Assembly: GCF_034263275.1 (NCBI RefSeq)
Contig: NZ_CP139559.1
Span: forward strand, 5,456,001-5,520,000
Source: Mucilaginibacter sp. cycad4
GTDB lineage: Bacteria; Bacteroidota; Bacteroidia; Sphingobacteriales; Sphingobacteriaceae
DNA length: 64,000 nucleotides
Reading direction: 5' to 3'
Shown here: one piece after another, positions 1 through 8,190 of the stretch
Numbering within the stretch: position 1 is the stretch's first letter
Layout of the letters: each line of letters opens with the position of its first letter
The notes under the pieces: generated by a model
The model's input: the letters and a program-made list of their open reading frames with translations, nothing else
Told to the model about the DNA's origin: nothing
Databases searched by the model: none
Program-made: the position numbers and the translations under genes

Positions 1-73
1 TTGTTTTCGACAGAAGCTCAAATAACAAATATCCATTTTACGTCGAAATGAATATGCTGTTCATACCAAAGTT

Positions 74-104
74 TTTGGCGGATTTAAAGGGCAAAGTACT
101 ATTG
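74..104 (+). promoter_or_regulatory. Bacteroidota-type promoter for the GLPGLI operon
   Basis: TTTG at 74-77, a 19-base spacer, then TACTATTG at 97-104, which matches 7 of 8 positions of the TAnnTTTG -7 element with the textbook spacing. It implies a start near 111 and a leader of only about a dozen bases before the ATG at 123. Assigned by motif and position only. Confidence 0.45.
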
Positions 105-122
105 CTTAAAAATATCCAAATT

Positions 123-1049
123 ATGAAAAAGCAATTTTTATTGTGTACAGCCCTTTTATCGTGCACCATTATGGCCCGGGCACAAAAGCCGGATACCGCA
201 CAAATGCTGGTACACTACAAATTTTCCCACATCAGGGATACCACCAACCGGGAGCACCCCTACACCGAGAACATGGTTTTGATTGTAGGTAAAAATGCAG
301 GCGCTTACAAAAGTTATGACAAGCAACTGCAGGACGCGCTATTCAAAAAACAAGTGCAGGAACAAATGGCCAACTCACCCGATGGGCGTGTAAACATCCA
401 GCGGAGATCATCGGGATCGGGTACAGACTATTACCAATTCCCGAACGGAAAAAAAATGGCGAGGAAAGAACCACTGCTGTTCAATAGTTATCTCATAACA
501 GATGTCCTGCCCACCATAGATTGGAAAATAAACGGAGACACGGCAACGTTTGGCGGCTTACATTGCCAGAAAGCGACAGCGCATTTCAAGGGAAGGGATT
601 ATACGGCCTGGTTCAGCCCTGATCTGCTTTTGCGTATAGGTCCCTGGAAACTCAATGGACTGCCGGGGGTGATTGTGGAGGCTTATGATGCCAAAAAAGA
701 AGTTTATTTTAAGTTTGACGGAATTGAAAAGGCCGCCATTTCTCCCCAAAAGGGTGATCAACCCGCCGGCCAGGCCCCGGATAACCAGGGACGGATGGCC
801 GTTATGATAGGCATGGACGACCAGGTTGGCGACCCCAATATCATCCAGATCCCCGCCAATGCCATCAAAACTACCGAAAAGGAGTTTTCTAAGTTACAGG
901 AGGCCATGCGTAAAGACCCTAATGCTTTTGCTCAGTCAATGGTGGCTGCACAGGCGGCAAGCCAGGGGCGGCCGGCCCCCAAAATCGATATAAGGATCGG
1001 CCCGCAGCCAGTGATCAATAACCCTATAGAGTTGCCCGAAAAGAAATGA
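123..1049 (+). CDS. GLPGLI family protein
   Basis: This is a secreted or periplasmic protein of the Bacteroidota GLPGLI family, whose function is unknown. The signature is visible as PWKLNGLPGVIVEA in the middle of the protein, followed by the typical F/Y-rich strand segment. I place the start at the ATG at 123, because it opens a good signal peptide (MKKQFLLCTALLSC, then Ala-Arg-Ala-Gln cleavage region). An in-frame ATG at 48 would add 25 residues that look untranslated and would lie upstream of the predicted promoter. The stop overlaps the start of the following outer-membrane barrel by four bases (ATGA), so the two are translationally coupled. GLPGLI genes are often paired with such barrels, which suggests joint work at the outer membrane. 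The C-terminal third is rich in Pro, Ala and Gln. Family assignment is firm and the role is unknown. Confidence 0.85.
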   Translation: MKKQFLLCTALLSCTIMARAQKPDTAQMLVHYKFSHIRDTTNREHPYTENMVLIVGKNAGAYKSYDKQLQDALFKKQVQEQMANSPDGRVNIQRRSSGSGTDYYQFPNGKKMARKEPLLFNSYLITDVLPTIDWKINGDTATFGGLHCQKATAHFKGRDYTAWFSPDLLLRIGPWKLNGLPGVIVEAYDAKKEVYFKFDGIEKAAISPQKGDQPAGQAPDNQGRMAVMIGMDDQVGDPNIIQIPANAIKTTEKEFSKLQEAMRKDPNAFAQSMVAAQAASQGRPAPKIDIRIGPQPVINNPIELPEKK

Positions 1050-3721
1050 GCCGGATTATAAAACGCATCTGGTTGCTGCTTATAGGGTTACTATTTTCGG
1101 TTCCCGGCTTTGGTCAAAGCATTAAAGGGACAGTGAAAGACAGCACCGGAAAACCGGTGCCTTATGCCACTGTTAACCTGAAAAACAACGCCACTAATGG
1201 TATTATAAATTATACCATTACCGATACCAAAGGCACCTACACTTTGCCGCTCCCGGCCAGCATACCGGTGAGCGGCCTGGTGGTCGAGGTGCGCTGTATA
1301 GGCTATAAAAACCAGAGCAAGGGCATTACGGATTTGCAGGCGCCGGTCGATTTCATTTTATCTGTTTCCATCAACCAGTTACAGGCCGTAGTGATCAAAA
1401 GCAGCCGGCCGGTGTTGCGTACAAACGGCGATACCCTAAGCTATAAAGTATCTGATTTCAGCAGCGTGCAGGACAGGGTTATTGGCGATGTGATCAAAAA
1501 ACTGCCGGGAATAACGGTTGCCGCTGATGGCAGGATCAGCTATAACAATAAACCGATCTCCAACCTGTACATTGGCGGTGATAACCTGTTGGACGATAAA
1601 TATAATATCGCTACCACTACCATTCCGCAGGGGGCGGTAGACCAGGTGCAGGTAATTCAAAACCACCAGCCTGTTAAAGTGCTTCAAAATAAAGTAATTA
1701 GCGATGATGTGGCGCTCAACCTCAGCTTCAAAAAAGGCGCTAAATTACAGATGGTGGGGCAAGAGAGCATCGGCGCGGGCTTACCAGGCAATTATGACGT
1801 GGATTTGAACGCCATGATGTTTAAGGATAAGTACAAAGCCATTAATTACCTCAAGGGCAATAACACAGGTAACGATCTGCAGCAGGACCTGGTATCGCAC
1901 AATTTTGCTGATTACATGCAGCGGATCGATAACGATGTACCGGCCACCATGCTATCGCTTGGATCGGTGAATGACCCGGCTTTATCGCGTAACCGGTATC
2001 TGTTAAATCGCTCGGGGATCCTCAATTTCAATAACCTGGTCAATTTTAAAAAGAACGTACAGATGAAGATTAATGCTTACTATTTGCACGATACCAGGCG
2101 GCAGGATTACAGTCAGCGTACCACCATTTTTTTGCCCGGTGACACCGTGCGCTATAATGAAACTCAACGCAACCGCTTCCGCCCGGATATGTTGCATACC
2201 CAGTTTACGCTGAACATTAACCAAGATAAATATTACCTGAACAATGTGTTGCTGATGGATAACAACCGGTCTACCAACTATTCGGACCTGAACACTAACG
2301 GCAGCATGGTGAACCAGGTATTTAAGGATAACGCGCTGAGTTTTTCCAATGAATTTAACCTGATCAAGTCATTAAGATCTAACAATATTATCCAGGCTTA
2401 TTCCTATATCAGTCATTCAACCGAGCCCGAGAGCAGGACAATCGGGCCGGACTATAATAATCCAATATTTAACAACAACGTTCCCTATGCTCAATTGGTG
2501 CAAAATGTAAATGTGCCTGCGTGGTATACCAATAACTATATTTCTTTCAAAATACCGTCAAACCTAATCACTCAAAGCTTCAGAACGGGATTCAGCCTTC
2601 AATCGCAAAAGTTAAACTCTGATTTAAACGTTGTACAGACTAATAACACCATCAACCAGGAGTCAGACAGTTCCGTCAATCATTTAAACTGGACCAGGAA
2701 AAAACTGTACGCCGAGGCGGCTTATGATCTGCCGGGCAGTATCCTCAAAGTGAACCTCACCTTACCGGTAAGCCTGCAGCAGATCAATTATTCGGATAGC
2801 CTGTATGCACTGCGCAAGGGTTTAACAAGGTTATATTTCAACCCGCAATTAAAAGTAAAATATCAAACCGGGATTGAGAACTACCTCAGTTTCCTTTACA
2901 GCTACCGCAACGAGGCGGGTACCATAGAAGACATGTACCGGGGCTATATTTTAAAAGATTACCGGACGCTTTATGCCAATAATGCCGGGCTTACCGAGCG
3001 GCAGAACCAGTTGGCAGCCCTTGGGTTCAATTACCGGAAGGCACTAACCCTGTTTTTCGCGAGCCTGAACATGCTTTATAACCATGTCTCTTCCAATAAT
3101 ATTGCTTCGGAAGTGATCACCAACACCCTGCGGCAGCGTGTAGTGTTGCCCTACTCCAACAGTACCGATTCATGGACAGTGAACGGCACCGTCAGCAAAT
3201 ACTCCTTTGCATTAAAAACCACTTTTAGCGGAGGCGTCCAGTGGCAAAGTAATAAGTCGGTGCAGATCCAGAACAATGCACTGCTGCCATTCAATACCAT
3301 TTCCAGGACCATTAATGCCGGTGCTGATACCAAAGTGAACGAGCAGGTAAACTTTAGCTATAAAGCTACATTTACCCAAATACAAAGTCATTCGGCAGCG
3401 GAGGCATCGGCTTATCATATTAACCAGTTGCTTCAGCAAGCTTCGGTAAATTATAACCCTGTAACCAATTTACAGTTCAAATTATCGGGCGAACATTATT
3501 TCACCCGCCAGCAAGGCAATCCTGATCTCAAATACTTTTTTGCAGACGCCTCGGCAAAATTCAGGGTCGAAAAATGGAAAACCGACCTGGAGCTGAGCGC
3601 TGCCAACTTCCTGAACGTAAAAACTTACAACACGCTTTATTTATCGGCCAATACATTAACCGCCAGTTCGTATACCCTGCCGGGAAGGATTATACTGCTC
3701 AAAGTAATGTTTCATATTTGA
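1046..3721 (+). CDS. TonB-dependent-receptor-like outer-membrane barrel
   Basis: An 891-residue outer-membrane protein. A signal peptide ends near FGQS, and a CarboxypepD_reg-like beta-sandwich follows at about residues 25-110 (IKGTVKDSTGKPVPYATVNL). Next comes a plug-like segment with VIKKLPGITV and NLYIGGDNLLDD, then a long barrel of alternating aromatic strands that ends in ILLKVMFHI, a C-terminal hydrophobic strand typical of barrels. It starts inside the stop of the GLPGLI gene and is presumably in the same transcript. This group is related to TonB receptors and probably imports or assembles something together with the GLPGLI protein, but no substrate can be read from the sequence. No SusD partner is adjacent. 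Downstream lies a palindromic repeat rather than a clear terminator. Confidence 0.8.
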   Translation: MSRIIKRIWLLLIGLLFSVPGFGQSIKGTVKDSTGKPVPYATVNLKNNATNGIINYTITDTKGTYTLPLPASIPVSGLVVEVRCIGYKNQSKGITDLQAPVDFILSVSINQLQAVVIKSSRPVLRTNGDTLSYKVSDFSSVQDRVIGDVIKKLPGITVAADGRISYNNKPISNLYIGGDNLLDDKYNIATTTIPQGAVDQVQVIQNHQPVKVLQNKVISDDVALNLSFKKGAKLQMVGQESIGAGLPGNYDVDLNAMMFKDKYKAINYLKGNNTGNDLQQDLVSHNFADYMQRIDNDVPATMLSLGSVNDPALSRNRYLLNRSGILNFNNLVNFKKNVQMKINAYYLHDTRRQDYSQRTTIFLPGDTVRYNETQRNRFRPDMLHTQFTLNINQDKYYLNNVLLMDNNRSTNYSDLNTNGSMVNQVFKDNALSFSNEFNLIKSLRSNNIIQAYSYISHSTEPESRTIGPDYNNPIFNNNVPYAQLVQNVNVPAWYTNNYISFKIPSNLITQSFRTGFSLQSQKLNSDLNVVQTNNTINQESDSSVNHLNWTRKKLYAEAAYDLPGSILKVNLTLPVSLQQINYSDSLYALRKGLTRLYFNPQLKVKYQTGIENYLSFLYSYRNEAGTIEDMYRGYILKDYRTLYANNAGLTERQNQLAALGFNYRKALTLFFASLNMLYNHVSSNNIASEVITNTLRQRVVLPYSNSTDSWTVNGTVSKYSFALKTTFSGGVQWQSNKSVQIQNNALLPFNTISRTINAGADTKVNEQVNFSYKATFTQIQSHSAAEASAYHINQLLQQASVNYNPVTNLQFKLSGEHYFTRQQGNPDLKYFFADASAKFRVEKWKTDLELSAANFLNVKTYNTLYLSANTLTASSYTLPGRIILLKVMFHI

Positions 3722-3777
3722 GCGGTATCAAGTTTCATAAAAAATGCTGTGTTAAAAAGGCGTCTTTGCGAAGAACT

Positions 3778-3850
3778 CTAAATCCCCCAAAAGGGGAGGC
3801 TTAAAATTTTTTAAAGCCCTCTCCTTTGGAGAGGGTTGGGTGAGGCCAAC
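3778..3850. repeat. Palindromic intergenic repeat (CCCTCTCC-TTT-GGAGAGGG type)
   Basis: Contains a perfect hairpin with arms CCCTCTCC at 3817-3824 and GGAGAGGG at 3828-3835, preceded by a second G/C palindrome near 3783-3797. The arrangement, two G/C-rich palindromes around an A/T centre, is the same as at 49015-49103, so it is one member of a dispersed family. It may also end transcription from the upstream operon, but it lacks a clean T-run. Confidence 0.7.
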
Positions 3851-3943
3851 TCCCTCTGTTTGTAAGGATAACGCCTTGTTTTCGTCATTATTGCGCTCAA
3901 AAAAATATACTTTAAAAACAACGTTTCGATGCATTTTACCTCA

Positions 3944-3951
3944 TACTTTTG
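3944..3951 (+). promoter_or_regulatory. Candidate -7 promoter element for the rph-like gene
   Basis: TACTTTTG is a full match to TAnnTTTG, 27 bases upstream of the ATG at 3978. A -33 TTTG at ideal spacing is not present (the nearest is TTTC at 3924-3927, 16 bases away), so the call is tentative. Confidence 0.35.
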
Positions 3952-3977
3952 GATACACACCTCAAAAAAACATCTGT

Positions 3978-6623
3978 ATGATCCCGGAAAACAAGCTTAA
4001 CCCAGTCAAAAAAACATCCGCTTATGTACTCGATTTTCAGGATATTGACAGGTCAATGTTAATGACCGCCGGAGGCAAAGGCGCTAACCTGGGCGAGTTG
4101 TTCCGCATCGGGGGAATACGGGTACCGGAAGGTTTTTGTATCACTACAGATGCCTATAAAAAAATAATTGAAACTAATCCGGAGCTTAGCAGCTTGCTGG
4201 ATGAATTAACCCGCCTTAAGGCGGATGAGAGGGAAAATATCAGCGGCATCAGCGCAAAGATCCGTATGATCATCGAAAGAACACCTATTTGTGAGGAGAT
4301 TGCGGAAGAGATTGCAGGTCATCTCGCCAGGTTTGGTGAAAAAGATGCGTTCGCTGTGCGGTCCAGCGCGACAGCGGAAGACCTGCCTACGGCATCGTTT
4401 GCCGGCCAACAGGATACATATTTGAACATTATTGGCACGGACGCCATCCTTAAACATATCAGCAAGTGCTGGGCATCACTATTTACCGATAGGGCTGTGA
4501 CCTATCGCCTTCAAAATGGCTTCCATCATCGTAAGGTACACCTGTCGGTTGTGGTACAGCAAATGATTTTCCCGCAGGCAGCTGGAATTTTGTTTACTGC
4601 CGATCCCGTTACCGGTAACAGAAAGACACTATCCATTGATGCCGGCTTTGGGCTTGGTGAAGCTATGGTTTCCGGTCTGGTGAATGCTGACAACTATAAA
4701 ACGTGTAAGGGTAAGATTATCGATAAAAAGATATCTGTCAAGAAACTGGCTGTTTATGCCTTAAAAGATGGCGGTACTCAAGAAAAGGAAATTGGGCCTG
4801 AAATGCAAACCAGGCAAGTGCTTACAGATGAGCAAATCCTACAGCTTGAGCACATCGGCAGAAAGATTGAAGTGCATTTCGGCAGCCCGCAGGACATTGA
4901 ATGGTGCCTGGCCGGCGATACATTCTATATTGTTCAGAGCAGGCCTGTCACAACCTTATACCCTATCCCCGAAGCAAATGACCAGGAAAATCATGTGTAT
5001 GTATCTGTAGGCCATCAGCAAATGATGACCGATGCCATGAAGCCACTGGGGTTATCTTTATGGCAGTTAACGGCTGCCCGCGCCATGTATAAAGCCGGGG
5101 GCCGGTTGTTTGTTGATGTTATGGATAGCCTGGCTTCTGCCGCCGGCAGGGGTGCGTTGTTGAATGCCATGGAGCAGCATGACCCGCTCATAAAAGATGC
5201 GATTACTACTATCATAGAACGCGGAGATTTCATAAAACCGCTGTCGGAGGGAGAACCCGTTCCGGCTAAAAGTGCTCAGGTCCCGCCGGCTTTAGCTCCC
5301 CCGCCGCCAATAGAAAACAACCCGGAAATTGCTGCTAACCTGATTAAACAAAGTCAAACATCGGTAGAAACATTAAAACAAAATATCCGGACGAAATCAG
5401 GAACTGATCTGTTTGATTTTATCCTGCAGGACCTCCAGGGATTAAGGAAGGGCTTATTTGCCCCGCAAAGCCTGGCTGTGATCATGGCGGGAATGAGCGC
5501 TTCATCATGGATCAATGAAAAAATGAAGGAGTGGTTGGGTGAAAAAAATGCAGCAGATACAATTTCTCAATCTGTACCAAACAATATTACTTCGGAAATG
5601 GGCCTGGAGTTATTGGATGTAGCAGATGTGATCCGCCCTTACCCGGAAGTAATTAATTATTTGAAAGATGTAAAAGACGATAATTTTTTGGATGAACTGG
5701 TAAAGTTTAGCGGCGGAACGGAAACCCGGGATGCTATCAGTGCTTATCTTAACAAATACGGGATGCGATGTGCCGGCGAGATAGATATTACTAAAGCTCG
5801 CTGGAGCGAAAAACCAATTACGCTGCTCCCCATGATCCTCAATAACATCAAAAACTTTGGACCCGGTGAAGGTAACCGAAAATTTGAGCAGGGCCGCCAG
5901 GAAGCTCTGAAAAAAGAACGGGAGCTAATAGATAGATTAAAGCAATTGCCGGATGGTGAACAAAAAGCCGAAGAAACAAAACAAAGGATCAGCCTGATCC
6001 GGAATTTTGCCGGTTATCGTGAGTATCCAAAATATGGTATAGTTAGCCGAAGTTTTGTTTATAAGCAGGCCTTACTGCAAGAAGCCGGGCAGCTTGTAAA
6101 AGCCGGCGTTATTCATGAAAAAGAAGAGATCTATTATCTCCACTTTGATGAATTTCGTAAAGTGGTACGCACCGGTAAACTGGATCCACAGATCATCGGC
6201 AAACGAAAAGAAGAGCACCAATTACACGAAAAGCTAAACCCGCCGCGTGTTATCACATCCGACGGTGAAATTATCATGGGCAGATATAAACGGGAAAACC
6301 TCCCGGCCGGCGTTATTATAGGCCTGCCTGTTTCTGCTGGAGTTATAGAGGGACGGGCACGTGTGATCTTAAATATGGAAGATGCAGTACTGGAAGATGG
6401 CGATATATTGGTAACCCCGTTTACTGACCCCAGCTGGACGCCCTTATTCGTATCCATAAAAGGCCTGGTAACCGAAGTTGGCGGGCTGATGACCCACGGC
6501 GCAGTTATCGCACGCGAATATGGCTTACCGGCAGTTGTAGGCGTAGAGCACGCAACCCGGCTGGTCAAAGACGGACAAAGAATCCGGGTAAATGGAACAG
6601 ACGGGTTTGTGGAGCTTTTATAA
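3978..6623 (+). CDS. rph: Rifamycin-inactivating phosphotransferase (Rph-type, PEP-synthase fold)
   Basis: An 881-residue dikinase-like enzyme. Rph enzymes transfer the beta-phosphate of ATP to the C21 hydroxyl of rifamycins, with a swivelling His domain carrying the phosphate. Visible domains are: an N-terminal ATP-grasp PPDK domain (GGKGANLGEL near residue 35, then AVRSSATAEDLPTASFAGQ); a central drug-binding-type region with the distinctive blocks GLELLDVADVIRPYPEV and YGMRCAGEIDITKARWSE; and a C-terminal PEP-utilizer domain with catalytic His840 in MTHGAVIAREYGLPAVVGV. The middle blocks separate Rph from true PEP synthase. I chose the ATG at 3978 because the in-frame start at 3840 lies in a palindromic repeat and would add 46 unrelated residues. 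It stands alone. Resistance in this host is inferred, and a different natural substrate is possible. Confidence 0.85.
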   Translation: MIPENKLNPVKKTSAYVLDFQDIDRSMLMTAGGKGANLGELFRIGGIRVPEGFCITTDAYKKIIETNPELSSLLDELTRLKADERENISGISAKIRMIIERTPICEEIAEEIAGHLARFGEKDAFAVRSSATAEDLPTASFAGQQDTYLNIIGTDAILKHISKCWASLFTDRAVTYRLQNGFHHRKVHLSVVVQQMIFPQAAGILFTADPVTGNRKTLSIDAGFGLGEAMVSGLVNADNYKTCKGKIIDKKISVKKLAVYALKDGGTQEKEIGPEMQTRQVLTDEQILQLEHIGRKIEVHFGSPQDIEWCLAGDTFYIVQSRPVTTLYPIPEANDQENHVYVSVGHQQMMTDAMKPLGLSLWQLTAARAMYKAGGRLFVDVMDSLASAAGRGALLNAMEQHDPLIKDAITTIIERGDFIKPLSEGEPVPAKSAQVPPALAPPPPIENNPEIAANLIKQSQTSVETLKQNIRTKSGTDLFDFILQDLQGLRKGLFAPQSLAVIMAGMSASSWINEKMKEWLGEKNAADTISQSVPNNITSEMGLELLDVADVIRPYPEVINYLKDVKDDNFLDELVKFSGGTETRDAISAYLNKYGMRCAGEIDITKARWSEKPITLLPMILNNIKNFGPGEGNRKFEQGRQEALKKERELIDRLKQLPDGEQKAEETKQRISLIRNFAGYREYPKYGIVSRSFVYKQALLQEAGQLVKAGVIHEKEEIYYLHFDEFRKVVRTGKLDPQIIGKRKEEHQLHEKLNPPRVITSDGEIIMGRYKRENLPAGVIIGLPVSAGVIEGRARVILNMEDAVLEDGDILVTPFTDPSWTPLFVSIKGLVTEVGGLMTHGAVIAREYGLPAVVGVEHATRLVKDGQRIRVNGTDGFVELL

Positions 6624-6712
6624 TGGTTAGATTCTGTTTGAAAAGAATAAAATCGTCATCGCGAGTTTGAAAGTTCGGTGAGCTGTGAAGGTGAAATGAC
6701 ATCTGTAGCAGG

Positions 6713-6805
6713 TCATGCTAAACTTGTTTCAGCACCTCACGGGACAGGTAGGCGATTTGATTAGCAAGCGGCTGGCAAATGGGGTGCTAAAACAAGTTCA
6801 ACATT
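6713..6805. repeat. Inverted repeat filling the 6624-6932 gap
   Basis: The roughly 310-base gap between rph and the Fnr-like gene has no convincing gene. It contains an inverted repeat: left arm CATGCTAAACTTGTTTCAGC from 6713 and right arm GGGGTGCTAAAACAAGTTCA from 6781, separated by about 45 bases that include GGTAGGCGATTTGATTAGCA. It looks like a non-autonomous palindromic element. Nothing else is recognisable in the gap. Confidence 0.6.
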
Positions 6806-6932
6806 ACGCAATTTTATTAGGTAATGTGTATGAATAACGTTGAATATCTCCCTTAATCAGGTCAATACAACAATTTTACCGCCGGCGGCATTGCTGTCCA
6901 TTAAACTGTGGGCCGCTGCTATATTGTCCAGA

Positions 6933-7637
6933 TTAAATAGCCGCCTGCTGCTCCTCTTCCGTCAGTTTCAGCAACGTGGTTTCATTTTTTATGCGGATGC
7001 TTTTGCCCGATATTTCGATGATCTGCTCGTCGATAAAATCATTAATGGTGCGAAACAGTGATTCATAGGCGGCACCTGTAAATGAGGCCAGGTCCTGCCG
7101 GGTAAGTTCAATATTGATAAATCCTTGCTCATTTAGCCCGAATTTATTTTTAAGCGAAATAAAGGCCTGGGCTACACGGCCCTTAACCGGCATATGCGCC
7201 AGGTTGCGCATCCGCTTTTCCGATTCCTGCAGTTCGTTGGCAAAAAAACGCATCAGCTTAATAACAAAGTTATTGTTAACCTGCAGGGTGCTTTCAAAAA
7301 AGGGCATATCAATGTAACAAACTATACCCGCTTCAATAGCCGTGGCCGAAACCGGATAAAACTCGGTACTGCCCAAACCAAGATGCCCAACAATATCACC
7401 TTGGCGGGCAAAACGGAGAATGAGCTCCTTTTCCTTATCCCACTTTTTATGAACCTTTACAGTGCCCGAATAAACAAAGTAAATGCCTGTAACGGGGTCC
7501 CCTTCTTTAAATATCTGCTGCCCTTTTTTTATAACGATATTTTGCCTGGCGGCGCTAATGGCCGGGATCCAGTCGGGCAGGCAATGTGTACATAAAAAGC
7601 AAGTCCCCAAATCGCATTTATCTTTGTTTTTTCCCAT
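6933..7637 (-). CDS. Crp/Fnr family regulator with N-terminal cysteine cluster
   Basis: A 234-residue transcription factor. The first 20 residues carry Cys8, Cys13, Cys16 and Cys19 (C-x4-C-x2-C-x2-C), resembling the Fe-S ligand cluster of oxygen-sensing Fnr proteins. A cyclic-nucleotide-binding-like beta roll follows (about residues 30-145, KKGQQIFKEGDPVTGIYFV). The C-terminal HTH_Crp domain contains ELTRQDLASFTGAAYESLFR as the recognition helix region. Oxygen or redox sensing through an Fe-S cluster is an inference from the cysteines. It is followed on the same strand by nothing and preceded, 150 bases away, by a small membrane protein gene. TTGCA/TGCAA palindromes in front of the CLC gene are possible targets of this or a related regulator. 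Confidence 0.85.
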   Translation of the reverse strand: MGKNKDKCDLGTCFLCTHCLPDWIPAISAARQNIVIKKGQQIFKEGDPVTGIYFVYSGTVKVHKKWDKEKELILRFARQGDIVGHLGLGSTEFYPVSATAIEAGIVCYIDMPFFESTLQVNNNFVIKLMRFFANELQESEKRMRNLAHMPVKGRVAQAFISLKNKFGLNEQGFINIELTRQDLASFTGAAYESLFRTINDFIDEQIIEISGKSIRIKNETTLLKLTEEEQQAAI

Positions 7638-7789
7638 TTATTGAAATTGTATTTATATGAAAGCTAAAAGCAGAATAAACAAGACCTAAAGCTAATCAAC
7701 TGGTTAACACGCCATTTAGTTACTTTATATAAAATTCATTAATAGCCCTTGTTTAAGCCCTGCCATTTTTGTTAAAGCGTGCTAATTTA

Positions 7790-8023
7790 TTAAAAGCGGC
7801 GGCCTTTTGGCTGCTTCCAGGTGGCCATGTTAAAAATAATTCCGAGGCTTAACAATACCGCACCGCCAAAAACAGGCCACGGGAACGAACGGATGCCATT
7901 AATATAAATGGTCCAGGGGTGAGAATCGAAAGGGTTAACAGTATTCAGGTTTCTGAATAATAATAATCCGGCAATGATGCTTGCAGCACCTAACACAGAA
8001 AGAACGAGACTGGCAATTTTCAT
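7790..8023 (-). CDS. Small two-helix membrane protein
   Basis: A 77-residue protein with two hydrophobic helices (about residues 5-24 and 50-68), a short PFDSHPWTIYINGIRSFPWP loop between them and a basic tail (WKQPKGRRF). No family is recognised. It lies divergent to the CLC channel and shares its roughly 165-base intergenic region, which holds a 22-base palindrome and an extra half-site, so the two genes may be co-regulated. The ATG at 8023 is the natural start. Confidence 0.65.
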   Translation of the reverse strand: MKIASLVLSVLGAASIIAGLLLFRNLNTVNPFDSHPWTIYINGIRSFPWPVFGGAVLLSLGIIFNMATWKQPKGRRF

Positions 8024-8033
8024 AATTATTATT

Positions 8034-8097
8034 TGTGCAATAGATTTTGTAAAAAATTAAGCAAATGTTAGATAATTATATTGCATGTGCAATATAA
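8034..8097. promoter_or_regulatory. Candidate operator: 22-base palindrome plus half-site
   Basis: A perfect palindrome of two 10-base arms (TTATATTGCA and TGCAATATAA) around TG occupies 8076-8097. The half-site TGTGCAATA recurs at 8034-8042, nearer the leftward gene. The TTGCA-TG-TGCAA core has the symmetry expected of a Crp/Fnr-type dimer. The palindrome ends 15 bases upstream of the -33 region of the CLC promoter. Confidence 0.5.
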
Positions 8098-8111
8098 AAT
8101 TGAAAATAAAA

Positions 8112-8142
8112 TTTATTTAAGCCTCTTTAAGTATTACCTTTG
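8112..8142 (+). promoter_or_regulatory. Promoter of the CLC channel gene
   Basis: TTTA at 8112-8115, a 19-base spacer, and TACCTTTG at 8135-8142, a full match to TAnnTTTG. The predicted start near 8149 leaves a leader of about 42 bases and supports the ATG at 8191. Confidence 0.6.
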
Positions 8143-8190
8143 CAATAAAATAAAGCAGTCCCTTAAAAATGAAGCGGAACTAATTAAAAC

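Noticed and set aside
3574..3804. Small frame overlapping the end of the outer-membrane barrel gene
   Set aside because: Runs through the barrel C-terminus in another frame and ends in a palindromic repeat.
6840..7061. Small plus-strand frame opposite the Fnr-like gene
   Set aside because: Lies on the antisense of the HTH region; no homology and no promoter.
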